Below, piece after piece: positions 1 to 7,467 of a stretch of DNA of 36,822 bases; positions within the stretch are counted from its first letter, which is position 1; the number at the start of each line of letters is the position of its first letter. Position numbers and translations under genes: made by a program. Source of the DNA: SAR202 cluster bacterium Io17-Chloro-G6 (GTDB taxonomy: Bacteria > Chloroflexota > Dehalococcoidia > UBA3495); assembly GCA_002816585.1 (NCBI GenBank), contig MUCT01000040.1, positions 1-36,822 of the forward strand. Reading direction: 5' to 3'. The notes below the pieces were generated by a model. It did no database searches. It saw only the letters and a program-made list of their open reading frames with translations, and had not been told where the DNA came from.

Positions 1-82
1 CGACGAAGTGGGCCCGACGAACTCTCCGGTATAGATCCACGGTGTACATCCCTCCAGCCTCCCCTCCCAGCGCTTACTTCTA

Positions 83-176
83 GCTTAGAGAGAAGACTCG
101 GGCGGTACAATTTTAAACCGCCGCTACCGCTGCGGCTCTACCGCCTCTGTGGCACATTATTACTCCGCCGTTTACA
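83..176. repeat. Left copy of 94/95-bp inverted repeat
   Basis: This segment is the reverse complement of the last 95 bases of the window (36728-36822), with a single one-base difference near its outer edge (one C fewer here). The two copies diverge abruptly after the shared TTTACA. It contains a short hairpin, GGCGGT paired with ACCGCC around an AT-rich loop. A repeat in both contig ends usually marks a multi-copy sequence at which assembly stopped. The rest of bases 1-225 shows no gene I can support apart from the ribosome-binding site of the next one. Confidence 0.9.
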
Positions 177-225
177 CCCGTAGTCTCTCAGCGCCGGAAA
201 TTGTAGTGACTATGGAGGACCCGAT

Positions 226-537
226 ATGCGAATGTTATTCAAGATATCCCTGCCGGTCGAAAAGGCCAATGCAGCGTTGAAGGACGGATCATTTGGAGCT
301 ACCGTTCATTCGATATTGGAAGGGATGGAGCCCGAGGCTGCATATTTTGCTGAAGACAACGGGATGCGAACTGCATTTATCTTCGTAGACGTTGCGACCG
401 AATCGGATATCCCCCGGTTAGCTGAGCCCTGGTTCCAGGCATTCAACGCCCACCTAGAATTGCATCCTGCCATGATTGCGGCAGATTTGGAGAATGCCGG
501 CCCAGGCATCGAGGACGCAGCAAGAAAATACGCCTAG
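226..537 (+). CDS. Conserved hypothetical protein, 103 aa
   Basis: A small soluble protein without signal peptide or membrane segment. The start ATG is set by a strong GGAGG seven bases upstream. The sequence starts MRMLFK and alternates short strands and helices, including the block EPEAAYF, FIFVDV and AEPWFQAFNA. I recognise the general look of small dimeric alpha/beta-barrel-like conserved hypotheticals found in many soil and marine bacteria, but I cannot assign a function. It stands alone on the plus strand, convergent with the purine cluster, and shares the terminator at 561-595 with it. Coding status is well supported by length, ribosome-binding site and terminator. Confidence 0.8.
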   Translation: MRMLFKISLPVEKANAALKDGSFGATVHSILEGMEPEAAYFAEDNGMRTAFIFVDVATESDIPRLAEPWFQAFNAHLELHPAMIAADLENAGPGIEDAARKYA

Positions 538-560
538 GTTTCCCACACTGGAGCAACAAA

Positions 561-595
561 AAGGCCCTGGCGAGATAGTTTCTCGCCAGGGCCTT
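561..595. terminator. Bidirectional rho-independent terminator
   Basis: A perfect 15-bp stem (561-575 with 581-595) with a 5-base loop, GC-rich in the middle. On the minus strand it is followed by TTTTTG, and on the plus strand by a mixed CTCGTTT tract. It lies between two convergent stop codons (537 and 622) and so can end both transcripts, more convincingly the minus-strand one. Confidence 0.9.
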
Positions 596-621
596 CTCGT
601 TTCTAACCGCGATTGTATCGC

Positions 622-1617
622 CTAGCCGGCGGCTAGCGCCCGTACTTCTTTCGCTTTGGCCGGCAGGTCGTAGGTGGTCCAGGTCGCTCCGTCGTCCAGG
701 GAGCCGAACACCTGGCCGTCGCGGGAGTTGCAGTAGACATGGTCCGGCGCCCGAGGGTCAACGGCCACAGTCATCATGGTCGAGTTGGGGGCAATGTTCC
801 GGTCCACCCGTTCGAAGGTCTTGAAGAGGTCCCGGCTCCGGTAGAGGGCGCCCTGAGTGCTGCGGGCGGCCGCTCCGATGGACACGTAGAGCATGTTGGC
901 GTCGTTGGGCGCGGCTTTCAGGTCGCGGGTATAAGTGATCTCCGAAAAGTTGCCAAACTCCACGGGGACCCACTCGCTGCCCCGGTCCGGGCCGATAAAA
1001 GGCCCTTGCCGGGTGGTGATGAACACCGTATGTGGCATGGCGGCGGAACATTGGGCTCCGTGCAGATCCAAAGTATCCTCGCTGGGGGCCAGGCTCCCCG
1101 CGATCTCTTCCCAAGTATCTCCGCCGTCGGAGCTGCGAATCACTCCGGCCACTTCCAGAGCGGCGTAGATTTCGTCGGGGAAGTTGGGGTCGGCGCAGAG
1201 GGCGATCACCCTGGTCGGGAAAGCCATGGAAATCTCGGCGGAGCCCATGGCTTTGGTGATGAGCTGCCACGAGTCGCCGCCGTTGGTGCTGCGGTAGATC
1301 TCGCCGGGCGCGGCGCCCAGGTACATGACACTGGGATCGCCGGGCCGGAACATGAAGGTCCAGGGTGGGGCCCCAGTCTTTGGGTAGTCCAATCGCTCCC
1401 AGCTATCTCCCCGGTTGATGCTGCGGTATGGGCCATCCTGGGTGCCGGTGTAGATAACCTCAGGGTTGTCCGGGTGGATGATTATGCCACACGCCATGGA
1501 ATCCGCGGGCAATCCTTTGGTCAGTTCTTCCCACTGGTTGGAACCGGGAGACAGCCGGTAGATGCCGCTGGTCTCGGCCCCGGCGTAGACATAAGTGTCG
1601 TTGTTTCCGGTGGTCAT
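622..1617 (-). CDS. Asp-box (BNR) repeat beta-propeller protein
   Basis: A 331-residue protein built of repeated units of the sialidase/BNR type. Asp-box-like motifs of the form S-x-D/N-x-G-x-S/T-W recur, for example RSINRGDSW, RSTNGGDSW, RSSDGGDTW and GSLDDGATW, each followed by a strand. This is the pattern of VPS10/sortilin-like and Ycf48-like propellers. No signal peptide is visible, so a cytoplasmic location is likely. The ATG follows GGAGG at seven bases. It is the last gene of the purine cluster, 54 bases after purS. Enzymatic activity cannot be inferred: Asp-boxes are structural and I see no sialidase catalytic arginine triad. Function unknown. Confidence 0.85.
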   Translation of the reverse strand: MTTGNNDTYVYAGAETSGIYRLSPGSNQWEELTKGLPADSMACGIIIHPDNPEVIYTGTQDGPYRSINRGDSWERLDYPKTGAPPWTFMFRPGDPSVMYLGAAPGEIYRSTNGGDSWQLITKAMGSAEISMAFPTRVIALCADPNFPDEIYAALEVAGVIRSSDGGDTWEEIAGSLAPSEDTLDLHGAQCSAAMPHTVFITTRQGPFIGPDRGSEWVPVEFGNFSEITYTRDLKAAPNDANMLYVSIGAAARSTQGALYRSRDLFKTFERVDRNIAPNSTMMTVAVDPRAPDHVYCNSRDGQVFGSLDDGATWTTYDLPAKAKEVRALAAG

Positions 1618-1671
1618 CGGATTTCCTCCCCCATATTTTCGGCCGCGACGTGTGCCAGGATGCAGTTTACC

Positions 1672-1941
1672 TCAAGAAGTGGGGCTTGGCGCCGGCGCCT
1701 CTGCCAGGTCGAACCGGAAGTCTTCAATCACCGGATTGGCCAGCAGTTGTTGGCACATCTCAGTCACCGACCGCTCGGCCTCGGCGCGGTCAATCTCATC
1801 GACATTGACTAGCAGGTATTTGCCAACCCTCACGTCTTCCGCCTTTTCGAAGCCAAGCCGGTGCAGGCTGGACAGCACCGTCAATCCTTGCGGGTCGTTG
1901 ACGGTGGGCTTCAGAGTCACGTAGATCCGGGCTTGATACAT
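1672..1941 (-). CDS. purS: Phosphoribosylformylglycinamidine synthase subunit PurS
   Basis: PurS is the small subunit that bridges PurL and PurQ in the FGAM synthase complex, which converts FGAR, glutamine and ATP to FGAM in de novo purine synthesis. The 89-residue protein starts MYQARIYVTLKP and carries the family pattern V-x-DPQGLTVLSSLHRLGF followed by VRVGKYL. That is slightly longer than the usual about 80 residues because of a proline/serine-rich tail. The start at 1941 follows GAGG by seven bases. A longer open frame to 1998 adds basic residues foreign to the family. PurL and PurQ are not in the window, so they must be elsewhere or downstream. Confidence 0.9.
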   Translation of the reverse strand: MYQARIYVTLKPTVNDPQGLTVLSSLHRLGFEKAEDVRVGKYLLVNVDEIDRAEAERSVTEMCQQLLANPVIEDFRFDLAEAPAPSPTS

Positions 1942-2043
1942 TCGGCGTCCTCTAAATCGTTTGTTTCTGGCTGGTGCAGTAAACTTGGTAGTTTCCACCT
2001 AGCCGATATGTTGATTTTGACAGAGTAAACCTTTTTATTGAAC

Positions 2044-2709
2044 TCAATTGTGTTGCGTCGGGAGTCCTTGGCAGGTTACTAACTCTGGACCTAACACCCC
2101 GGCGTACGTCTCAACGAAAGTCCTAATTCTCTCTTTGTCGACGCCTTCCATCCTGTCCAATACCCCCCAGGTGGCCACGGCAACCTGTCCAACTGGGATC
2201 TTGTCGTAAGAGCGCGTGACGGCCCAGATGTTGGCCAACCCTATGTCATTGATGGCGGACTTTAGTTCGTCTACTTGGGCTTCGTCGGGTAGATTGTAGC
2301 TCACCACGATGTTGCTGTGTTCCAGGTTGTGGGTGATGCTTTCGTCCTCCAGTCCGTCTTCGTAAAAACCACAGGGCGCAGGGGAACCGTCCCTGGCCCA
2401 ATGTTCACCTGAAGTCGGCGGTGTCGTACTGTATTCCACGACTCCATCACCCGGCGAAACGTGTTGCCTGGAAGGCATGATATCGTACTGAACGCCCACA
2501 CCTTCTACGTAGGCACGTGCCGACCCGCTGCCCCCGCCGCCACCGCTGAAACTGGCGAAGGCGAAGCTGGAAATGACCAGGACCGCAATTACCACGGATG
2601 CGACTAAGTACAGCTTATTGGTCTTCTTGCGCCGGTTCGACGTGGGTAAATTGCCGGACCGGGCCGCCTGGGTGGCAGCCCGGCCGCGGCGGCGTCTTGA
2701 AATAGGCAC
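2044..2709 (-). CDS. DUF3105 membrane-anchored protein
   Basis: A protein of about 221 residues. An Arg-rich N-terminus (RRRRGR) is followed by one hydrophobic segment (LYLVASVVIAVLVISSFAFA), a Gly/Ser linker and a C-terminal domain with the DUF3105 signature. That signature includes YSTTPPTSGEHW, then a Cys-containing loop PAPCGFY and the HNLEHSNIVVSYN block. The topology is probably type II with the domain outside the cell. I prefer the GTG at 2709, preceded by GGAGG at eight bases; an ATG at 2742 gives 11 more residues without a good ribosome-binding site. It lies between purC and purS and is probably co-transcribed. The molecular function of DUF3105 is unknown. Confidence 0.85.
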   Translation of the reverse strand: MPISRRRRGRAATQAARSGNLPTSNRRKKTNKLYLVASVVIAVLVISSFAFASFSGGGGGSGSARAYVEGVGVQYDIMPSRQHVSPGDGVVEYSTTPPTSGEHWARDGSPAPCGFYEDGLEDESITHNLEHSNIVVSYNLPDEAQVDELKSAINDIGLANIWAVTRSYDKIPVGQVAVATWGVLDRMEGVDKERIRTFVETYAGVLGPELVTCQGLPTQHN

Positions 2710-2789
2710 TGTGTCATCCTCCGATTTGAGCCGGTGTACCATCTATTCCAGGGTCCTAATTGACCCGGGTTAGGTGGGGGACGGAACTT

Positions 2790-3686
2790 TCAGAGTTGCG
2801 TCCCGGTCAATATGTAATACGCTTCGCGGTATCGCTCGGACGTCTTTGCCACCACGTCGCCGGGCAATTCCGGGGCCGGAGGCTCGTGGTCCCAGCCCTG
2901 GGAATCCAACCAGTCGCGCACAAATTGTTTGTCATAGTTGGGTTGGGACTTTCCCGGAGCGTATCCGGCGGCGTCCCAGAACCGGCTGGAATCTGGCGTC
3001 AGCAGTTCGTCGATCAGGGTCAGTTCACCGTCGATGATGCCAAATTCCATCTTGGTGTCCGCCAGGATGATGCCCCGCTCTTCGGCGTAGTCGTGGGCCG
3101 CCTTGAAAACCGCTATGCTGGTGTCTTCCAGCTTGCGGGCCATGTCGGCCCCGACCATGTCCAAAACTTCCTGCTTGGACATGTTCTCGTCGTGGCCCTC
3201 TTCCGCTTTGGTGGTTGGGGTGAACAGAAGCTCTGGAAACGCCTGCCCTTCGACGAGGCCCGGCCCCATTTCCATGCCGGAGACGGTACCCTGACGCCGG
3301 TATTCGGACCAGGCCGACCCGGTGATATAGCCCCGCACGATGCATTCGATATCGAGGCGTTCCGCCCGTTTCACCACCATGGCCTGCCGGGCCACATCGG
3401 ACGTAATGGCCGAGGCGACGCCACTGCCTTCCAGATATTGGGCAGATTCCGGAGAATCAGCCAAGCAGATGAAATGATTGGGCACGATGTCTTTGGTGCG
3501 CTCGAACCAGAAGGCCGAGATCCGGTTGAGAACCAGCCCTTTATCCGCGATTCCAGTTGGCAATACCACGTCGAAGGCCGAAATGCGGTCGGTCGCGACC
3601 ATCAGCAGGTGTCCTCCGCCCAGGCCATAGGTGTCGCGCACCTTGCCCCGGTGGAGAATGCCGGGCATTTGGGTTTCCAGTATCAT
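2790..3686 (-). CDS. purC: SAICAR synthase
   Basis: Phosphoribosylaminoimidazole-succinocarboxamide synthase joins CAIR and aspartate with ATP in purine synthesis. The 298-residue protein is of the longer (about 300 aa) class. It has the nucleotide-binding GKVRDTY near residue 14, the SAFDVVLP loop, the VRGYITGSAWSEY block and the C-terminal DELLTPDSSRFW motif. ATG at 3686 is preceded by GAGGAGGGA; an upstream GTG at 3704 lies inside that ribosome-binding site and is unlikely. Upstream is purB (gap 129 bases) and downstream the DUF3105 gene. Confidence 0.95.
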   Translation of the reverse strand: MILETQMPGILHRGKVRDTYGLGGGHLLMVATDRISAFDVVLPTGIADKGLVLNRISAFWFERTKDIVPNHFICLADSPESAQYLEGSGVASAITSDVARQAMVVKRAERLDIECIVRGYITGSAWSEYRRQGTVSGMEMGPGLVEGQAFPELLFTPTTKAEEGHDENMSKQEVLDMVGADMARKLEDTSIAVFKAAHDYAEERGIILADTKMEFGIIDGELTLIDELLTPDSSRFWDAAGYAPGKSQPNYDKQFVRDWLDSQGWDHEPPAPELPGDVVAKTSERYREAYYILTGTQL

Positions 3687-3815
3687 CGAATCTTCCCTCC
3701 TCACGCGCTCCTATATTAGACCTTGCCGAGACACTGCCGGATGCATCGGGGAATCTTATTTTCCTGTCCTTCCGCCGAAGGATGGGGAATGGACTTTGGG
3801 GTTCACTCCCAGATG

Positions 3816-5150
3816 TCAGCTGCCAGTTGCCGCGGCTTTTCGCTTCTTGGCAGCTTGTTTGATCAGCCCCAGGCGGGCAAAGGTCTCATCAACGTAACGG
3901 GTGTAGTAGCCGTAGTCGAATAGCTCTTCCATCTCCGCTTTCGAGAGGTGCTCCCCGGCTTGGGGGTCCGCCCGCAACAGGTCTCGGAAGTCCAGCCCCT
4001 CTTCCCAACTGCGGCTGGCGTTGGTCTGCACGATCTGGTAGGCGTCTTCCCGGCCGACTCCTTTGTCAACCAGCGCCAATAGAACGCGCTGACTGAAGAC
4101 CAGGCCCCGGCTGCTTTCAATGTTCTCTAACATCCGTTCAGGGAATACCCGCATACCTTCTATTATGCGGCTGAAGATGCTCAAGATATAGTCCGCCGCC
4201 AGACAAGAGTCGGGAATTATGATCCGTTCCGCCGAGGAGTGGCTGATGTCACGCTCACCCCAGAGGGCCACGTTCTCCAGAGCCGTGTTTGCGTTGCCTC
4301 GAATCACCCGCGCCAGACCGCAGATGCGCTCCGACAATTCCGGGTTGCGCTTGTGGGGCATGGACGATGAACCGGTCTGACCCTGGCCGAAGGGTTCTTC
4401 CAGTTCGTGAATCTCCGTCCGTTGCAGCGCGCGGATCTCAGTCGCAAACTTCTCTAGCGAGGCCGCGATTAAAGCCAGAGTAATCATGAATTGGGCGTAA
4501 CGGTCACGCTGGATTACCTGGTTGGATATCTGGGCGACCTTGAGGCCCAACGCTTTACAGACCCGCTGTTCCACGGAAGGCGGCACCGTGGCATGGGTGC
4601 CGACGGCGCCGGAGATCATGCCAACCCTAACATTCTCGACAGCTTCGGTCAGTCTTTCTTTCTGGCGCTTTAATTCGTCCCACCAAAGGGCTAGTCTGAA
4701 ACCCATGGTCGTGGGCTCGGCATGGACACCGTGGGTGCGGCCCATCGCCAGAGTATCTTTGTGTTCGACGGCTCTTTTGGCCAGGGCTAATATGGCCCGG
4801 TCTAGTTCCGCCTGCAATAAGGCCCCAGCCTCGACCAACTGAAGGTCCAAACCCGTGTCCAACATGTCGGAGGAAGTAAGGCCCAGATGGAGCCAACGTC
4901 CCTCAGGACCCATCGACTCTGTGATGGAGCCCGTGAAAGCAGTTACGTCGTGGCGGGTGGTCTCGAATAACTCCATCATCCGGGTGTGATTGTATTTGGC
5001 CACGCGCAACTTGGCCATGTCGTCTTCAGGGATAACACCCTCGACGGTCCAAGCTTCGCAAGCAGCCAATTCCACGGCCATCCACTTGTGATACTTGTTT
5101 TCGTCGGACCAGACTTGCTTCATGGCGGGCCTGGAATAGCGGTCGATCAC
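3816..5150 (-). CDS. purB: Adenylosuccinate lyase
   Basis: PurB cleaves SAICAR to AICAR and adenylosuccinate to AMP, releasing fumarate in both. The 444-residue protein is full length. It has the TSSDMLDT motif (92-99), the GRTHGVHAEP block with the catalytic-acid histidine region (137-146) and the fumarase/aspartase superfamily signature SSSMPHKRNP (261-270), whose serine loop closes over substrate. The start is GTG at 5150, seven bases after GGAGG. A C-terminal Lys/Ala tail follows the last helix. It sits between the HAD phosphatase and purC in the purine cluster. Confidence 0.96.
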   Translation of the reverse strand: MIDRYSRPAMKQVWSDENKYHKWMAVELAACEAWTVEGVIPEDDMAKLRVAKYNHTRMMELFETTRHDVTAFTGSITESMGPEGRWLHLGLTSSDMLDTGLDLQLVEAGALLQAELDRAILALAKRAVEHKDTLAMGRTHGVHAEPTTMGFRLALWWDELKRQKERLTEAVENVRVGMISGAVGTHATVPPSVEQRVCKALGLKVAQISNQVIQRDRYAQFMITLALIAASLEKFATEIRALQRTEIHELEEPFGQGQTGSSSMPHKRNPELSERICGLARVIRGNANTALENVALWGERDISHSSAERIIIPDSCLAADYILSIFSRIIEGMRVFPERMLENIESSRGLVFSQRVLLALVDKGVGREDAYQIVQTNASRSWEEGLDFRDLLRADPQAGEHLSKAEMEELFDYGYYTRYVDETFARLGLIKQAAKKRKAAATGS

Positions 5151-5179
5151 GGTTCAGCCTCCTCCCGGCGCTGCCTGGC

Positions 5180-5875
5180 TCAAACTTTGTGGCCGCCCTT
5201 TGCATAATTCCTAACAGCCAGCAGCATCCCCCGGAAGTCCTCAAACGGCTGGTAAGGAATGCACTCCTCGTCGCAGAGAGCCGCCAGCGTCCGATGGGCA
5301 AAGGTCACGTCCGCCTTGCGGGCCGCCACCAAGTCCGACTGGCCGTCACCAGCGAAGAAGACGTAACACCCTCGCTCTTGGAAGGACTCCACCACGAACC
5401 CCTTGGAGTTTCCCTGGCTCTCCTTGCCTGGATAGGCGTGGTTGTAGTGGTAGGAAATATCGCCTCCCCTGAACTCGGTATCGACGGCGTAGATCGGCAC
5501 CCGGCTGATTCCCGCCCGCTCCAGGAGGGCTTCTATATAGAAATCCAGCCCCTGACTCACCACCGCCATCTGGAAATTGTTGGTCTGGCAAAAGCCCCAT
5601 AACTCCCGAAAAAAGGGCCGCAGGTTGGCATGGTCCTTCACGTATGACTGCATGGTGGCCCGGTCAGCCCTGATACTCCGGAAGGTGATCTCCTGGTATT
5701 CCTTCAGGTCAATCTGACCATCCCGAAAGCGCTGCCTCACGTCCTTCCAGTCCGGGGCTCCGAACTGATTGAGCAGCATTTCCGCCACGTTTTGAGCCGC
5801 GGCGGTGTCGTCGAAGTCGGTGAGTACAGCGGGGTGCGGTCTACCGCTCGCGGAGTTCGCGCCGGTAGTCTTCAT
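5180..5875 (-). CDS. HAD-family phosphatase, MtnX/SerB-like
   Basis: A 231-residue haloacid-dehalogenase hydrolase. Motif I is DFDDT near residue 20 (nucleophile Asp and acid/base Asp). Motif II is the VVSQGLDFY serine region, a lysine follows in the GKESQGNSKG stretch, and motif IV is GDGQSDLVAA. A helical cap lies between motifs I and II as in phosphoserine phosphatase and MtnX (methionine salvage) relatives. The ATG at 5875 overlaps the purE end by 35 bases and has AAGG seven bases upstream. Its position between purE and purB suggests a phosphatase linked to nucleotide or phosphoribosyl metabolism. The substrate cannot be read from sequence. Confidence 0.85.
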   Translation of the reverse strand: MKTTGANSASGRPHPAVLTDFDDTAAAQNVAEMLLNQFGAPDWKDVRQRFRDGQIDLKEYQEITFRSIRADRATMQSYVKDHANLRPFFRELWGFCQTNNFQMAVVSQGLDFYIEALLERAGISRVPIYAVDTEFRGGDISYHYNHAYPGKESQGNSKGFVVESFQERGCYVFFAGDGQSDLVAARKADVTFAHRTLAALCDEECIPYQPFEDFRGMLLAVRNYAKGGHKV

Positions 5876-6299
5876 AGGCCTGCCTTATTTTCTCGTACTT
5901 TAAGCCCAGTATCTGGGCTGCGTAGTATGCGGCGTTCCGGGCTCCCCAACTGCCCACCGCCATGCAGGCGACTGGGATACCTGGGGGCATCTGGGCGGTA
6001 GACATTAGCGCGTCGATACCCTTGAGTTCGCTGGAAGCCAACGGAATGCCGATGACCGGCAAAGTGGTCATGGAGGCCAGTGCGCCACCCAGAGCCGCGG
6101 AACCGCCAGCGGCCGCAATGATTACTTCTATCCCCCGGTCCCGGGCGGTTTGGGCGTATTCGTGGACCCGTTCCGGGGTGCGGTGAGCCGACATAACCCT
6201 GGTCTCGTAGTCGATGCCCATCTGTTCCAGAGTGTTGATTGTATCCTGCACCACGGGCTCATCCGAAGCGCTTCCCATAATAACACCTACTAACGGCAA
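5841..6299 (-). CDS. purE: N5-carboxyaminoimidazole ribonucleotide mutase
   Basis: Class I PurE converts N5-CAIR to CAIR. The 152-residue protein has GSASDEP near residue 9, the active-site SAHRTPER (37-44) and the AAAGGSAALGG loop, followed by PVIGIPL and the C-terminal GARNAAYYAAQIL helix. The start is a TTG: AGGAGG lies five bases upstream and no better start exists, as the next ATG would remove the first strand. No purK is next to it. The 3' end overlaps the HAD phosphatase gene, implying translational coupling. Confidence 0.96.
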   Translation of the reverse strand: MPLVGVIMGSASDEPVVQDTINTLEQMGIDYETRVMSAHRTPERVHEYAQTARDRGIEVIIAAAGGSAALGGALASMTTLPVIGIPLASSELKGIDALMSTAQMPPGIPVACMAVGSWGARNAAYYAAQILGLKYEKIRQAYEDYRRELRER

Positions 6300-6404
6300 A
6301 ACAACCTCCTATTTACGCTCAAACTGACAACGCCGGACGCTTTCAGAAGGGGTCCAAGCATCCGGTCTGCCGTTATCTCGGGTCTGGATTGAATATCCTA
6401 ATTT

Positions 6405-6878
6405 CTATAGTTCCAGCTCGTCACGAAATGCCTCAATCAGTCCCTGTTCCAAAGCCTCCCGCTCCGGCCTGATCTCAATCTCGTTGATTTGCAGATATAT
6501 CCCGTCTTCAGACAACCCCAGGTCTACGGCAATTTCCATTACCCCGCGTTCGTCCCAGGATAGGACGGTTGTGATAACGTCCGTGTCTCCTTCGCCATCG
6601 TCGGGCTCGTCGCCGTTCATTCCGATGCCGGGGTCCAACTCGAGGTCTTCCGAGCTGGACTCCCATCCGACGATCGTCTCGATTGCGCCCCTGCCATCCA
6701 GCAGTGTGGCGTTCATCTCGGCCAATAACTCGTTGATGCCGAGGTCCAGGGCCGTCTGAGAAAGCCCGTCCCGCTCCGATTGCAGCTCGGCATCTTCCGC
6801 CTCCACCCGGCGCTCCCGCTGCGCCCGGACCTCGGCCAGTTCCTGTTTCAAGTTTTGTAACGTGTCACGCCAGGCCAT
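6405..6878 (-). CDS. Hypothetical acidic coiled-coil protein
   Basis: About 157 residues. The first 45 residues are a charged heptad-rich helix (NLKQELAEVRAQRERRVEAE), probably a coiled coil. An acidic linker follows (GDEPDDGEGDTD), then a short beta-rich part with IEIRPEREALEQGLIEAF at the end. ATG at 6878 is preferred because GGGGGA lies six bases upstream; the ATG at 6884 directly abuts that site. It lies between purE and a second unknown gene, all on the same strand. No family recognised. Its conservation inside a purine operon might point to a regulatory or assembly role, but that is inference. Confidence 0.7.
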   Translation of the reverse strand: MAWRDTLQNLKQELAEVRAQRERRVEAEDAELQSERDGLSQTALDLGINELLAEMNATLLDGRGAIETIVGWESSSEDLELDPGIGMNGDEPDDGEGDTDVITTVLSWDERGVMEIAVDLGLSEDGIYLQINEIEIRPEREALEQGLIEAFRDELEL

Positions 6879-6899
6879 CGGCATTCCCCCGTGGGGCCT

Positions 6900-7463
6900 C
6901 TATGAGTGTGGTTTTCTCTGGGCTGCTTGGTAGGCTAATTCGTCGATCTCCCGGAAGTCACGCCGGCCAGAGCGTGCGCGCACTTGATTCAGGGCCTCCA
7001 AGATATCCAGATACCGGATGCCCACCGGACCCCGCTTCATGCTGTCCGGAAGCAGACCGGCCTGTCTCAGTAGCCGCTCCGCGTTTGCGTTCCAAACGGC
7101 GAAGAGAGCAGGATTGCTAAGGCAAAGTAAATATGAAGGAAATTCCTTCCCCGCCCCGGCCACACGGTAGGCTCCCTCAGGCGCGGCGCACTCGTCGAAG
7201 CGGCCTTCCAGCTTGATATTATCATAGAGCAGAAAATCGAAGCCATCTCTCAACTCTTCGATTGCGTTGGTCTTGAACCGGGAGGTGTCGCGGCCCCCGG
7301 AGGCCCGGTACAGTTCCACCGCTTGGCCCATATCCAGAGCCGCCAAAGCTTCCTGTTCCAGCCATCCGCGAAACTCAGCCGACCGTTGCCACTTTTTACG
7401 CCGGTACGCCTGCAGCCGCTGGTCTTCCTCGGCCAACGTAAATAGCTCGTGGAGTTCGGGCAT
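6900..7463 (-). CDS. Hypothetical protein, 187 aa
   Basis: A mostly helical, soluble protein rich in Arg and Ala that starts MPELHELFTLAEEDQRLQAY. Motifs that stand out are LYDNIKLEGRFDECAAPEGAY and FPSYLLCLSNPALFAVWN. It starts four bases after the purD stop codon, so it is almost certainly translated from the same mRNA. I do not recognise a family. The WxxN and Arg-rich C-terminal helix (RARSGRRDFREIDELAYQAA) could form a nucleic-acid or protein interface, but nothing shows catalytic residues. Confidence 0.75.
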   Translation of the reverse strand: MPELHELFTLAEEDQRLQAYRRKKWQRSAEFRGWLEQEALAALDMGQAVELYRASGGRDTSRFKTNAIEELRDGFDFLLYDNIKLEGRFDECAAPEGAYRVAGAGKEFPSYLLCLSNPALFAVWNANAERLLRQAGLLPDSMKRGPVGIRYLDILEALNQVRARSGRRDFREIDELAYQAAQRKPHS

Positions 7464-7467
7464 CGGC

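Noticed and set aside
739..1812. 357-aa plus-strand ORF opposite the Asp-box protein gene
   Set aside because: It is a GC-rich shadow frame antisense to a gene with clear Asp-box motifs and ribosome-binding site.
2760..3719. 319-aa plus-strand ORF opposite purC
   Set aside because: Antisense shadow of purC, whose catalytic motifs are unmistakable.
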